The notes: generated by a model from the letters alone, not told the origin. DNA of 64,000 bases from Cohaesibacter gelatinilyticus (GCF_900215605.1 NZ_OBEL01000005.1:1-64000), one strand, 5' to 3'; numbered from the stretch's first letter, positions 24,450-33,602 are shown. Made by a program: numbers and translations.

Positions 24450-25031
24450 ATGTCTGAGCAGAGACCCGAAACACAGCAAAGTGTTGAAGAAAATGTCGGT
24501 GCACGACTGCGGCAAGTACGCGAGACCTTCGGATTATCACAACGGGCTCTGGCAAGAAAAACCGGTGTGGCCAATGCCACGATATCAATGATTGAAAATG
24601 GTCAATCCAGCCCATCGGTTGGCGCATTGAAACGTATTCTTGATGGATTGCCGATGGATCTGGCGAGCTTTTTCAGCTTCGATCTCTCTCAAGGCAATAG
24701 CTATTTCTATAAAGCATCAGACCTGCTGGAGATCGGTAAAGGGGCAGTCTCCTTCCGCCTTGTCGGGGCAGACAGACCGCAAAAAGCCATTCAGATGCTG
24801 TATGAGACATTCCAGCCAGGGGCGGATACGGGCAGGGTTTCCATCACCCACGAAGGAGAGGAATGCGGCATCGTGGTGTCAGGAAAGCTTGAAGTAACGG
24901 TCGGGGAAGAGCGCAGGTTGCTCGGTCCGGGTGATGCCTGGTATTTCGAAAGTCATATTCCCCATAAATTCCGCAATACGGGCTCGATCCCTTGCCTGTG
25001 CATCTCAGCCTGCACACCGCCCACTTTCTAG
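24450..25031 (+). CDS. XRE-cupin transcriptional regulator, PuuR-like
   Basis: This 193-residue protein has an N-terminal XRE helix-turn-helix (about 17-72, with GLSQRALARKTGVANATISMI) and a C-terminal cupin domain (about 115-190, with HEGEECGIVVSGKLE and the closing PHKFRN). This layout and length match E. coli PuuR and relatives that sense amines. It diverges from an omega-aminotransferase and lies next to a glutamine-synthetase-like gene, which supports a role in amine or polyamine breakdown. The ribosome binding site is weak. Confidence 0.87.
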   Translation: MSEQRPETQQSVEENVGARLRQVRETFGLSQRALARKTGVANATISMIENGQSSPSVGALKRILDGLPMDLASFFSFDLSQGNSYFYKASDLLEIGKGAVSFRLVGADRPQKAIQMLYETFQPGADTGRVSITHEGEECGIVVSGKLEVTVGEERRLLGPGDAWYFESHIPHKFRNTGSIPCLCISACTPPTF

Positions 25032-25150
25032 ATCGAAAATCATAAGGATGGTTTGATTTTTTCGACCTTCTGATGAAAGCCTACAATTGTCAGAGGTTCT
25101 GCATGGCCTGGTGCTGCTAATGTAGTTGATCGATTTTGTGAATTTGTGTC

Positions 25151-26464
25151 CTAGTAAACACTTTCATAGGCCGCGCAGATCTCGGATTCGCTCATGTCCT
25201 TGAGGTAATCCAATTCACCGCGTTTATGGGCGAGGTAGATATTGGCAAATTCCTCGCCAAACCAGCCACGCACCACTTCATTTTGCTCAAAACGTTCAAG
25301 AGCCCCGGGCAGGCTTTGAGGCAGGCGGATAAAGCCTCGATCCGTTAATTCCTGTTCGGAAAGCAAGGATAGATCATCCTGTGTGACGTCCGGCTTTGGA
25401 AGATTGTCTTCGATGCCTTGGGCGCCGGCATGAATGATGGCTGCCAGCGCCAAATGAGGAGAGGCAGCAGCGTCCGCCGCCCGGAACTCGAAATTATATT
25501 GCTTGGCAATGCTGGTTGGATCATTCGATGTTACCGGGCAAATGCGCAAGGATGCCTCACGATCCCTATATCCGAGATTGTTGAAAGCAGCACTCCAGCG
25601 ATGGGGCGTAAGCCGCAGATAGGAAATGGCTGATGGGGCGGTCAGCGCGACAATCGAATCTAGATATTTCAAGACACCCGCAATGAAGGAGCCGGACAGG
25701 GCAGACATGCCATGAGGATCGCTGTCATCATGGGTTTTGGGGTTGCCCTCTTTATCACGAAAACTGAGATGGATATGCACGCCATTGCCCACACCAGATG
25801 GATCTCGAATGGGGGTAAAGGTTGCGTTTTCGCCCATGCGCTTTGCGCTGAGGCGGGTCAATTCTCGCAAGATGACCGCGTGATCAGCAGAGGTGACACC
25901 TGTGGTCGGAGCGTTGGTGACCTCATATTGAGCTGCACCATATTCTTTCATGAATGTATCGGGTATCAGGCCACCTTGTTTCAGTGCCTCCATCAGGCAT
26001 TCACCAAACGCCCGCCGCTCAGAAAAAGCTCCAAGCGAGAAGCCTTCACCAGGACTGCCATCGACATCCTTGATCTGGAACTCATGCTCAAAGGCAGAGA
26101 ACAGCTCGACACCGCCCGCATTTTTCAAACGTGCCAAGGCGGACTTCAAGATTGATCGCGTGCAGCAATTCCACGCTTCGCCATCCAGAGAAGTAATATC
26201 GCCCAATGCGAACCGCTCGACCGGTTTGCCATCTTCAAAATCGACAGCAACCAATGTCTCCATATCGGGGATCAGCAGCAAGTCGCCCAGAGATCCAAAC
26301 GGGCTATCAGCGATGGAATCGAAGCAGGTGATCTGTACATTGGTCGGCACCCAGCCGATGCCGCGTTTACTGCGCTTGTCCAGATCCGAAAGCGGAAAGG
26401 CTTTGCCACGGGTCTTGCCGGCGATATCGGATGTCGCGGTGAAGAGCAAAGGGTTAGATATCAT
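25151..26464 (-). CDS. glutamine synthetase-family ligase (gamma-glutamyl-amide synthetase-like)
   Basis: This 437-residue GS-family protein has the beta-grasp N-terminal domain and catalytic domain. Visible motifs are the metal-binding EHEF (residue about 130), the GNGVHIHLS loop, RLTPHRW and the late EFRAADAAASPH segment. The family includes PuuA-like enzymes that join glutamate to amines. The PuuR-like gene and the omega-aminotransferase nearby fit that idea, but the true partner could equally be the RpiR/Liv locus upstream. The ATG at 26464 has GGAG 9 nt upstream and overlaps the rpiR-type stop by 11 bp, so the two are co-transcribed. Confidence 0.8.
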   Translation of the reverse strand: MISNPLLFTATSDIAGKTRGKAFPLSDLDKRSKRGIGWVPTNVQITCFDSIADSPFGSLGDLLLIPDMETLVAVDFEDGKPVERFALGDITSLDGEAWNCCTRSILKSALARLKNAGGVELFSAFEHEFQIKDVDGSPGEGFSLGAFSERRAFGECLMEALKQGGLIPDTFMKEYGAAQYEVTNAPTTGVTSADHAVILRELTRLSAKRMGENATFTPIRDPSGVGNGVHIHLSFRDKEGNPKTHDDSDPHGMSALSGSFIAGVLKYLDSIVALTAPSAISYLRLTPHRWSAAFNNLGYRDREASLRICPVTSNDPTSIAKQYNFEFRAADAAASPHLALAAIIHAGAQGIEDNLPKPDVTQDDLSLLSEQELTDRGFIRLPQSLPGALERFEQNEVVRGWFGEEFANIYLAHKRGELDYLKDMSESEICAAYESVY

Positions 26465-27308
26465 CGCTTGGATCTCCAAGATTGAGCCTTACGGCATCCC
26501 AGGCTTCAATACGGTCCTTGGTTTGCTGCCAGTTGGCCTCGGTAATGCGGGTGACTAATGCTTCTGCCAGGGCAAGGCCGGCGGTGTAGCTGTCCCAGAT
26601 GGTGCCGCTGTCAATGGGCACGGGCAACACGTCGCTTGCATGTTTGGCAATGGGTGACAGCCATGTGTCGGTCATCAGAATGATCTGGGCGTTGCGCTGC
26701 TTGTGGGCTTTTTCTGCCAGAAGTTCCAGACTGCGCTGGTAGCGGCGAAAATCGCAAACGAACAGAATGTCCTTGGGTTTCATGCGCAGCAGATATTCCG
26801 GCCAGATCTCGGGGTCGGACGGGATATGATAAACCTTGGGACGGAACTGACGCAGATGTCGCGCCAGATATTGTGAGACGACATCGCTCATCCGTCCGCC
26901 GATCAGATAGATGGAGCGATTTTCCCGCGCCAATGCCTGACAGACCTGATCAAACTGGCTCTCGGAAATGATCTGTGTGGTCTCGTCCAGCAACTGACTG
27001 GCACGAGACATGAATCCTTCCAGAAAAGCCCCCTGAAAGCCACGTCTGGTCTCATGCAAGTCAACAGGTGACTTCTGACCTTCTTTCAGCTCCGCAATCA
27101 GGCTTTGCTGAAAATCCTGATAGCCGGAAAATCCTAGCTTGGTGATGAAGCGTGAAATGGACGGCGAAGACACGCTGGTTTTGCTGGCAAGCGTTTGAAT
27201 CGGCTCCAGTCCTGCAAAGGGATAATCGGCCAGAAGAGCGGCAGATAACTTGCGTTCGGATGAGGTGAAATCTTCCGATTTTTCTTCGATTAATTGACGA
27301 ACAGTCAT
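26454..27308 (-). CDS. RpiR-family transcriptional regulator (HTH-SIS)
   Basis: This 284-residue protein has an N-terminal RpiR-type helix-turn-helix (about 1-75; TSVSSPSISRFITKLGFSGY) and a C-terminal SIS domain (about 120-250; YLIGGRMSD, then ILMTDTWLSPIAKHASDVL). The SIS domain normally binds a phosphosugar, but relatives linked to Liv-type transporters may sense other ligands. AGGAG lies 5 nt before the ATG. It is co-transcribed with the GS-like gene and diverges from the fused LivMG gene. Paired CTTCAGTAT arms in the gap are candidate operators. Confidence 0.88.
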   Translation of the reverse strand: MTVRQLIEEKSEDFTSSERKLSAALLADYPFAGLEPIQTLASKTSVSSPSISRFITKLGFSGYQDFQQSLIAELKEGQKSPVDLHETRRGFQGAFLEGFMSRASQLLDETTQIISESQFDQVCQALARENRSIYLIGGRMSDVVSQYLARHLRQFRPKVYHIPSDPEIWPEYLLRMKPKDILFVCDFRRYQRSLELLAEKAHKQRNAQIILMTDTWLSPIAKHASDVLPVPIDSGTIWDSYTAGLALAEALVTRITEANWQQTKDRIEAWDAVRLNLGDPSDDI

Positions 27309-27327
27309 GGCGTCTCCTGCTGCTTGA

Positions 27328-27407
27328 CTTCAGTATAGAAAATGAAAAAATTTAATCAATATAAAAAAATGAATTGACTTTGAAAAAAAATAATCAGAAT
27401 ACTGAAG
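27328..27407. promoter_or_regulatory. divergent promoter region with separated inverted arms
   Basis: CTTCAGTAT at 27328 is matched exactly by ATACTGAAG at 27399, across a very AT-rich 62-bp stretch. A TTGACT hexamer at 27374 could be the -35 of the plus-strand promoter. The right arm would then overlap its -10 region. Both points fit repression by the divergent RpiR protein, but this is inference. Confidence 0.4.
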
Positions 27408-27435
27408 CACCCAAGTCAGCCGAAAAGATGGTGAT

Positions 27436-29220
27436 ATGTTCCTTCTCTCTCGACAGCATCTGCTTGCTTCTCTTCTTGTTTTTGCGGTTCTGATTGTGGG
27501 TGCCAGCTTTGTTGCATCCGGTGTCGGCGTCGCTGCGGAGCGAATATTGACCGTATTTTTTATCTCACTCATCGCGGTTGTAGGGATGGGGGTCTATAGC
27601 GGCAATAGCGGTATCTTGAGCTTTGGCCATCTTGCCTTCATGGGGATAGGAGCCTATGCCTCAGCTCTCCTTACGTTGCCAGTGCGACTGAAGCAGGCGA
27701 CCTTGCCCAAGCTGCCTGACTGGCTGGCGGGAATGGAGCTCAATTTACTCTCCGCCACGCTTCTCGCTCTGGTGCTTGTGGCTTTTGTTGCCGTTGTGAT
27801 CGGCTTGGCTCTTGGTCGTCTGGAAGGCTCGGCCGCCACTATTTCTACCCTCGGGTTGCTGATCATCGTGCATGGCATCACCATCGGTTGGCGTGATGTA
27901 ACGCGAGGGGCACAGACCTTCTTTGGTGTGCCAAGAGAGACCGACTTGTGGTGGGCAGCAATCGCCTGTCTGCTGGCGCTGATCGCCGCACGCCTCTATC
28001 GGGATTCTGTCTCGGGCCTGCGGTTGCGGGCAGGGCGGGACAATGCCATCGCGGCTGCCGCCGTCGGGGTCAATATTCAAAGGGAACGACTGTTTGCCTG
28101 GGTTTTGAGCGCCGTGCTAATGGCCTTGTCCGGGGCTTTGCTTGCCCATTTCCTAGGTGCTTTCAGTCCCAAGAAGTTCTTTTTCACTGATACATTTTTT
28201 CTGCTCAGCATGTTGATTGTCGGCGGCATGAGTACCATTACCGGGGCCATTTCCGGCGCGGTCGTCATCACGCTCATGACCGAGATCCTGCGCCGTCTGG
28301 AAAGCGGTTTTGATTTGGGTCTGATTGAAGTGCCGCCAATCTTCGGAACCACCCAGATCGGCATCGGATTATTGATCCTTCTGGCCATGTTCCGCAAGCC
28401 TGAGGGACTGGCCGGTTTGAAGGAATGGGAAGAGCGTTTGTTCAGATCGAAGCAGGCTGAGGGCGTGGAGAAGGCAGATCTGGCGAAAATTGCGCCAGAC
28501 ACCAAGTCATTGTCGGCGGAGAATCTGGTCATGTGTTTTGGCGGACTTGTCGCGGTCAAGGATGTCTCGCTCACGCTCAAGCCTGGCGAAATTCTCGGTT
28601 TGATCGGCCCTAACGGATCGGGCAAGACCACGGTCATGAATATGCTCTCCGGCGTCTTGCAGCCCACGGAAGGAAAAGTCCTGTTGGCGAAGGATCAACT
28701 GACCGGCATGAATTCGCGCCAGTTTGCCCAGCGCGGGATTGCCAGAACCTTTCAAAATATTCGCCTCTTCACCGATCTATCCGTCTATCAGAATGTATTG
28801 GTCGCAGCATTGTCAACGCATGATGGTGAAGGGGCCGATATCCGCACCAAGGCGGCATTGAGCCGAATGAATATCCTGCATCTGGCAACGGAGGATGCAG
28901 GCAATCTGTCCTATGGCGATCAGCGCCGGGGCGAGATCGCCCGGGCGCTGGCCTGCCAGCCGTCCCTGTTGTTTTTGGATGAGCCGGCCGCTGGCATGAA
29001 CCGTGAGGAAACTGACCAGCTGATGGAGATCCTGCGCCAGCTCAGCACGGATTTGGGTATCGGAATTTTGATGGTTGATCATGACCTGAAGCTGATCAAC
29101 CAGCTTTGTGATCGGGTGATTGTTCTCAATGAGGGACGGCTGATCGCGGAAGGACTGCCAGATGAAGTCCGTAAGGAACCGGCAGTGATTGAAGCTTATT
29201 TGGGAAAATCGAAGGTGTGA
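27436..29220 (+). CDS. fused Liv-type permease-ATPase (LivM-LivG)
   Basis: This 594-residue membrane protein joins two usually separate subunits. Residues about 1-320 form the LivM permease (some nine to ten helices; GNSGILSFGHLAFMGIGAY motif). Residues about 350-590 form the LivG ATPase (Walker A GPNGSGKT; RTFQNIRLF; LSYGDQRR in place of LSGGQ; Walker B LLFLDEPAAGMN; H-loop VDHDL). No separate livG is present, so the fusion supplies one ATPase half. It begins the plus-strand operon that continues with binding protein, LivF, LivH and two hydrolases. The ribosome binding site is weak. Confidence 0.9.
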   Translation: MFLLSRQHLLASLLVFAVLIVGASFVASGVGVAAERILTVFFISLIAVVGMGVYSGNSGILSFGHLAFMGIGAYASALLTLPVRLKQATLPKLPDWLAGMELNLLSATLLALVLVAFVAVVIGLALGRLEGSAATISTLGLLIIVHGITIGWRDVTRGAQTFFGVPRETDLWWAAIACLLALIAARLYRDSVSGLRLRAGRDNAIAAAAVGVNIQRERLFAWVLSAVLMALSGALLAHFLGAFSPKKFFFTDTFFLLSMLIVGGMSTITGAISGAVVITLMTEILRRLESGFDLGLIEVPPIFGTTQIGIGLLILLAMFRKPEGLAGLKEWEERLFRSKQAEGVEKADLAKIAPDTKSLSAENLVMCFGGLVAVKDVSLTLKPGEILGLIGPNGSGKTTVMNMLSGVLQPTEGKVLLAKDQLTGMNSRQFAQRGIARTFQNIRLFTDLSVYQNVLVAALSTHDGEGADIRTKAALSRMNILHLATEDAGNLSYGDQRRGEIARALACQPSLLFLDEPAAGMNREETDQLMEILRQLSTDLGIGILMVDHDLKLINQLCDRVIVLNEGRLIAEGLPDEVRKEPAVIEAYLGKSKV

Positions 29221-29272
29221 GGCGCAGCAAGTCTGCACCGCACAACCATTTATCATTCTGGGAGGAAATGAG

Positions 29273-30427
29273 ATGAAAAGATTCCTTATGACAACAGCCA
29301 TTGCGGCTCTGCTGACCAGCCCGCTGGCGGCTGAGAGCCTGAAACTGGGTCTGGCCACGGCACAAACCGGCGGTATCGCCCCCTATGATGCGCCTGTCGT
29401 GGAAGGCTTGCATCTGGCCGTGGAAGAGTTGAATGCCAAGGGTGGTATCGACGGTAAGATCAAGATCGAACTGGTAGAAAAAGATGTCCGCTCCGATGTG
29501 GCACAAACGGCCATTGCGGTGCAGGAATTGGTGGATGAAGGTGTTTCCGCCATCGTTCTACCATGTGATGCTGATCCGGCTCTCGCTGCTGCCAGTATTG
29601 TTGATAGCGCCAAAATTCCGGCCATCTCCACCTGTGCTTCATCGCCGACCTTGCCGATGATTGGTGGTGATTACGTCTTTGCCAATTTCCCTGGTGATAA
29701 TGTACAGGCTACCGTGTCCGCAAAATGGGCTTTTGATCAGGGTCATCGCTCCGCCTATATCGTCTTCTCGCCGGATAGCCAATATACCTCCATGCCGCTC
29801 TATTTCGCCGATGTCATGAAAAAGCTCGGCGGTGCCGTGGTGGGCGAGGATACCTATTCCCTCGGTCAGCAGGATTTCTCTGCCATTGCCACGCGGATTG
29901 CGTCGCTGAGCCCGCAGCCGGATGTGATCATGACTTCTGCTTATGAGCCGGATTTCCCATCCTTCCTGAAAGCCTTGCGCGCTGCTGGCGTCAAAAGCCA
30001 GGTTATCGGGTCTGACGGGGTTGATAGCCCGACCACTTTCTCGCTTGGCGATGTGGCGCAGGATCTTGTCTTCACAACTGCAGGTCACGCCACCAAGGGC
30101 AGTGCGCTTGAGGCATTCAACAAGCTTTACAAGGACAAGACCGGTAAAGAGTCGCAAACCGTTTTCAATGCAGTTGGCTATGACCTGATCAAGGTTCTGG
30201 AAGCTGCAACCATCGCCGCTGGTGGTTCCACCAAGGCCGAGGATATTCGCAATGCTCTGGCCAATCTGGAGGGTGTGCGTGGTGCAACCAGCCTGATTAC
30301 CTACAAGGGTACCAATGGCATGCCGGTACGTGAAGTCACCTTGATCCGCGTGAAAGATGGCAAGCGTGATCTGGTTGGACAGCCTGCACCAGATGCATCT
30401 CTGATTCCTGCGCCAAAGATGCAATGA
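29273..30427 (+). CDS. Liv-type ABC transporter substrate-binding protein
   Basis: This 384-residue periplasmic protein of the Peripla_BP_6 (LivJ/AmiC) family has a signal peptide (MKRFLMTTAIAALL, ending PLAA). Its N-terminal GLATAQTGGIAPYDAPVVEG segment places it near binding proteins for amino acids and small amides. The start is set by GGAGGAAATGAG directly upstream. Its position between the fused LivMG and LivF genes shows it belongs to this importer. The ligand is unknown; amide or amine compounds are suggested by the hydrolases at the end of the operon. Confidence 0.9.
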   Translation: MKRFLMTTAIAALLTSPLAAESLKLGLATAQTGGIAPYDAPVVEGLHLAVEELNAKGGIDGKIKIELVEKDVRSDVAQTAIAVQELVDEGVSAIVLPCDADPALAAASIVDSAKIPAISTCASSPTLPMIGGDYVFANFPGDNVQATVSAKWAFDQGHRSAYIVFSPDSQYTSMPLYFADVMKKLGGAVVGEDTYSLGQQDFSAIATRIASLSPQPDVIMTSAYEPDFPSFLKALRAAGVKSQVIGSDGVDSPTTFSLGDVAQDLVFTTAGHATKGSALEAFNKLYKDKTGKESQTVFNAVGYDLIKVLEAATIAAGGSTKAEDIRNALANLEGVRGATSLITYKGTNGMPVREVTLIRVKDGKRDLVGQPAPDASLIPAPKMQ

Positions 30428-30437
30428 GGATTGTCTC

Positions 30438-31157
30438 GTGACACAGCCTTTGCTTTCCGTCAGCTCCCTCTCAGTTGCCTATGGCCCGGTGGACGCAGTG
30501 CGTGCAATCGATCTGCAGGTGTTTGAGGGGGAAATCGTGACGTTGCTCGGTGCCAATGGGGCCGGAAAATCTTCGACCCTCAATGCTCTGGTTGGGCTGG
30601 TGCCGGTTGCCTCCGGCTCGATCCATCTGGAAGGCAAAGACACAACCAATCAGGCCCCGGAGAGTTTGGCGGCTTCGGGCCTGACCCTGTCACCGGAAGG
30701 GCGCCGTGTGTTCGGTGCGCTGACGGTGGCTGAAAATTTGCAAATGGGTGCCTTCAGTATTGCGGATAAAGGGGCGATCTCGGCCGCTTGGGATCGGGTT
30801 TTCGAGCTCTTTCCCATTCTGAAAGAGCGCCGTCACCAATTTGCCGGAACCTTGTCTGGTGGACAGCAGCAGATGCTGGCCGTTGGCAGAGCCTTGATGA
30901 GCAATCCGAAGCTGTTGCTGCTCGATGAGCCATCCCTGGGTTTGGCTCCCATCATCATCGAGCAGATCTTTGAGCTGATCGGGCAATTGCGCGATCAGGG
31001 CGTGACGCTTGTTGTGGTGGAGCAAAATGTGGCCATGGCGCTGGATGTGGCCGACCGCGGTTATGTCATGGCGGGTGGGCAGATTGTTGCTTCTGGCGCG
31101 GCCCAAGAGCTCGAACAGACCAGCAATTTGCAAGATGCATATCTAGGAGGCCACTGA
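30438..31157 (+). CDS. Liv-type ABC transporter ATPase, LivF
   Basis: This 239-residue cytoplasmic ATPase has Walker A GANGAGKS, the LSPEGRRVFG segment typical of LivF, signature LSGGQQQM, Walker B LLLLDEPSLGLAP and H-loop VEQNV. It pairs with the ATPase half of the LivM-LivG fusion. The start codon is GTG at 30438, with GAGGA 7 nt upstream overlapping the preceding stop. Confidence 0.92.
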   Translation: MTQPLLSVSSLSVAYGPVDAVRAIDLQVFEGEIVTLLGANGAGKSSTLNALVGLVPVASGSIHLEGKDTTNQAPESLAASGLTLSPEGRRVFGALTVAENLQMGAFSIADKGAISAAWDRVFELFPILKERRHQFAGTLSGGQQQMLAVGRALMSNPKLLLLDEPSLGLAPIIIEQIFELIGQLRDQGVTLVVVEQNVAMALDVADRGYVMAGGQIVASGAAQELEQTSNLQDAYLGGH

Positions 31158-31158
31158 C

Positions 31159-32052
31159 GTGGATCTGTTTCTTCAGCAAACCGTAAATGCCATTTCGCTG
31201 GGGGGGACTTATGCCCTTCTGGCGCTTGGACTGGCCGTCGTCTTTTCCATCATGGGGCTGATCAATTTCGCCCATGGGGAATTGATGACCATTGCCGGAT
31301 ATGTATTGATGTATTGCGGTCTGGCGGGCATTCCCTTTGCCTTTGCTATTCCTCTGGCCATCGGGGCGGCAATGATTGCCGCCATGCTGATGGAGTTGAT
31401 CGCCTTTCGACCCGTGCGCAATGCATCGGGAGCCACCATGCTGGTGACATCCTTTGCCGTGGCCATGATCCTGCAAGTTCTGTTTCAGAATTTCATTGCT
31501 GCCCGGTCTCAACCGGTTCTGCTGCCTGGTGTGTTATCCGAGAGCCTGTCTGTCTTCGGCCTTGTCATTGGCGTCAACAAGATGGCGGCAATTGTCGCGA
31601 CCGTGGTCATGCTGATCTTTCTGGATCGTTTTATGGCGAAGCAGAAATATGGCATCGCCATGCGAGCGGCTGCAGAAGATTTTGCCATTGCCCGGTTGAT
31701 GGGCATTCGAGCCAATACGGTCATTGCCGGGGCCTTTGCACTCTCTGGTCTGTTGGCGGGCGTTGCTGCAGTTCTCTGGGTTTCGCAACGGGCATCGGTT
31801 GATCCATTGATGGGCTTCACTCCCGTCCTCAAGGCCTTCATCGCCGCCATTCTGGGTGGGCTTGGTAGCTTGCGTGGTGCGGTCGCCGGGGGCTTCCTGC
31901 TTGGTTTCATTGAGATTTATCTGGCTGCCTTTCTGCCTCATGAATTGCAGGAATTTCGCGATCCCATCGGTTTGAGCCTTGTGGTTCTGGTTCTCTTGAT
32001 GCGTCCCAATGGCCTGTTGCCATCTGCTGTGCTGAAAGCTGAGAAGGTATAG
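31159..32052 (+). CDS. Liv-type ABC transporter permease, LivH
   Basis: This 297-residue inner-membrane permease has about eight helices. Hallmarks are the N-terminal NAISLGGTYALLALGLAV, the INFAHGELM motif, and the late AILGGLGSLRGAVAGG loop. It forms the pore with the LivM half of the fusion protein. GTG start, with AGGAGG 8 nt upstream, 1 bp after the livF-type stop. The tight spacing shows one transcript. Confidence 0.92.
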   Translation: MDLFLQQTVNAISLGGTYALLALGLAVVFSIMGLINFAHGELMTIAGYVLMYCGLAGIPFAFAIPLAIGAAMIAAMLMELIAFRPVRNASGATMLVTSFAVAMILQVLFQNFIAARSQPVLLPGVLSESLSVFGLVIGVNKMAAIVATVVMLIFLDRFMAKQKYGIAMRAAAEDFAIARLMGIRANTVIAGAFALSGLLAGVAAVLWVSQRASVDPLMGFTPVLKAFIAAILGGLGSLRGAVAGGFLLGFIEIYLAAFLPHELQEFRDPIGLSLVVLVLLMRPNGLLPSAVLKAEKV

Positions 32053-32056
32053 GGTG

Positions 32057-32842
32057 ATGGGCATGACAAACGCATCCAGCGCAAAGCTGCGGGAGAGCCT
32101 GTTGTCGCTGCAGGATCCAGATCCAGTGGAAATGATCAATCCTGATAGCTCTTATCCGGTTTTGCTGGTTTGCGAGCATGCCGGGCAAGCTATCCCGCAA
32201 AAACTGGGCAATTTGGGTTTATCAGACGAGGATTTGCAGCGCCATATTGCATGGGATATCGGCGCTGCCTCGGTAACGCGCAAACTGGCTGATATGCTGG
32301 GAACACCAGCCCTTTTGCAGCGTTACAGTCGGCTGGTGATTGATTGTAATCGCCCACCCGCTGCGCCAGATTCGTCACCAGCTGTGAGCGATCATATCCC
32401 CGTTCCCGGCAATCAGGATTTGAGCGAAGAGGAACGACGCCAGCGGGTGCGGGAGATCTTCTCTCCCTTCAATCGCGCCGTTGCGCAAGCTCTTGATAGC
32501 GGCACTATCCAGATCGTTCTGTCCATTCACAGCTATACCCCGTATCTGAATGGTGAGCACCGTCCCTGGACCATGGGGCTGCTCTTTCGGCAGGATCGAA
32601 AGACATCGGAATTGCTGCGTGATTATGTGATGCTGCATCATTCGAACATTCATATCGGAATGAACCAGCCCTATCAGATAGAGGACGCATCCGACTGGTT
32701 TGTTCCTCATCATGGGGAGGCACGTGGCTTGCCTCATAGTCTGATCGAAATCCGAAATAATGAAATTGCAGATGAAGCTGGGCAGGACAAATGGGCTCAA
32801 CTGCTTCGCCCTGTCATCCACCATCTGCTCAAGGAGGTCTGA
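32057..32842 (+). CDS. N-formylglutamate amidohydrolase-family enzyme
   Basis: This 261-residue zinc hydrolase belongs to the family that removes the formyl group from N-formylglutamate, although homologues with other N-acyl amino acid substrates exist. The motif LVCEHAG near residue 40 supplies the Glu and His metal ligands, SIHSYTP near residue 155 supplies another His, and SLIEIRN lies near the end. Several start codons lie close together (GTG 32054, ATG 32057, ATG 32063). It follows livH after 4 bp, so its substrate is likely what the transporter imports or a derivative of it. No histidine-degradation genes are nearby, which argues against a simple hutG role. Confidence 0.82.
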   Translation: MGMTNASSAKLRESLLSLQDPDPVEMINPDSSYPVLLVCEHAGQAIPQKLGNLGLSDEDLQRHIAWDIGAASVTRKLADMLGTPALLQRYSRLVIDCNRPPAAPDSSPAVSDHIPVPGNQDLSEEERRQRVREIFSPFNRAVAQALDSGTIQIVLSIHSYTPYLNGEHRPWTMGLLFRQDRKTSELLRDYVMLHHSNIHIGMNQPYQIEDASDWFVPHHGEARGLPHSLIEIRNNEIADEAGQDKWAQLLRPVIHHLLKEV

Positions 32843-32843
32843 T

Positions 32844-33491
32844 ATGACCCTGTCGCGTGACATTGCTCTGGTGCCGGATCAGTCGGCGCTTCTTTTTATC
32901 GATGTGCAAAATTTCGCCGCTCATCGGCAGGGAGCCGAGTTCAAGGATCTAGGAGAAGAAAGCTTTCAGCAGCAATATGGCTGGTTCTTCGAGCAGATGC
33001 GCGAGCGCGTCATTCCCAATATGCAGCGCTTGCAGGCGGGCTGTCGCTCTTCCAATATCGAGGTGCTCTACACCACCATTGAAAGCCTGACCCTTGATGG
33101 CCGGGACCGCAGCCTTGATTATAAGATCACCGGCTTCAATGTTCCCAAAGGATCATGGGATGGTAAGGTGATTGACGAGTTGGTCCCAATAGGTGACGAG
33201 ATCGTCTTTCCCAAATCCTCGTCCTCGGTCTTCGTCTCTACCCATATCGATTATGTGTTGCGTAATATGGGGGTGAAGCAACTGGTGATCAGCGGCATCA
33301 TCACCGACCAATGTGTGGAGAGCGCTATTCGCGATGCTTGTGATCTGGGATATCTGGTGACGCAAGTCACAGATGCCTGCATGACCTACAGCCAGTCTCG
33401 TCACGACAATTCCCTAGCCACTATCAAAGGCTATTGCCGTCAGGTGACGACAGATCTGCTATTGGCTGAACTGGCCCAACTTGAACAATGA
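32844..33491 (+). CDS. cysteine hydrolase, isochorismatase family (amidase-like)
   Basis: This 215-residue protein has the isochorismatase-family catalytic set: Asp in LFIDVQN (residue about 20), Lys in VFPKSSSSVF, and Cys in the GIITDQCVE loop. The Cys marks it as an amide hydrolase of the nicotinamidase, carbamoylsarcosine amidase, ureidoacrylate or biuret hydrolase kind, not a true isochorismatase. AAGGAGGT precedes the ATG and one base separates it from the preceding stop. It is the last gene of the Liv-type operon. The substrate is not identifiable, but an amide or ureide nitrogen compound is a fair guess. Confidence 0.83.
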   Translation: MTLSRDIALVPDQSALLFIDVQNFAAHRQGAEFKDLGEESFQQQYGWFFEQMRERVIPNMQRLQAGCRSSNIEVLYTTIESLTLDGRDRSLDYKITGFNVPKGSWDGKVIDELVPIGDEIVFPKSSSSVFVSTHIDYVLRNMGVKQLVISGIITDQCVESAIRDACDLGYLVTQVTDACMTYSQSRHDNSLATIKGYCRQVTTDLLLAELAQLEQ

Positions 33492-33602
33492 GCTTTGCTG
33501 CCAAGATCCTGCCCATCGGTGTGTAAATCGAACTTTCTGTGAAGTTGTCGGTGGTTCAAAGCTCTATGGGCTATGAAAAAATTCGCATACCGGGGCGGAA
33601 AA

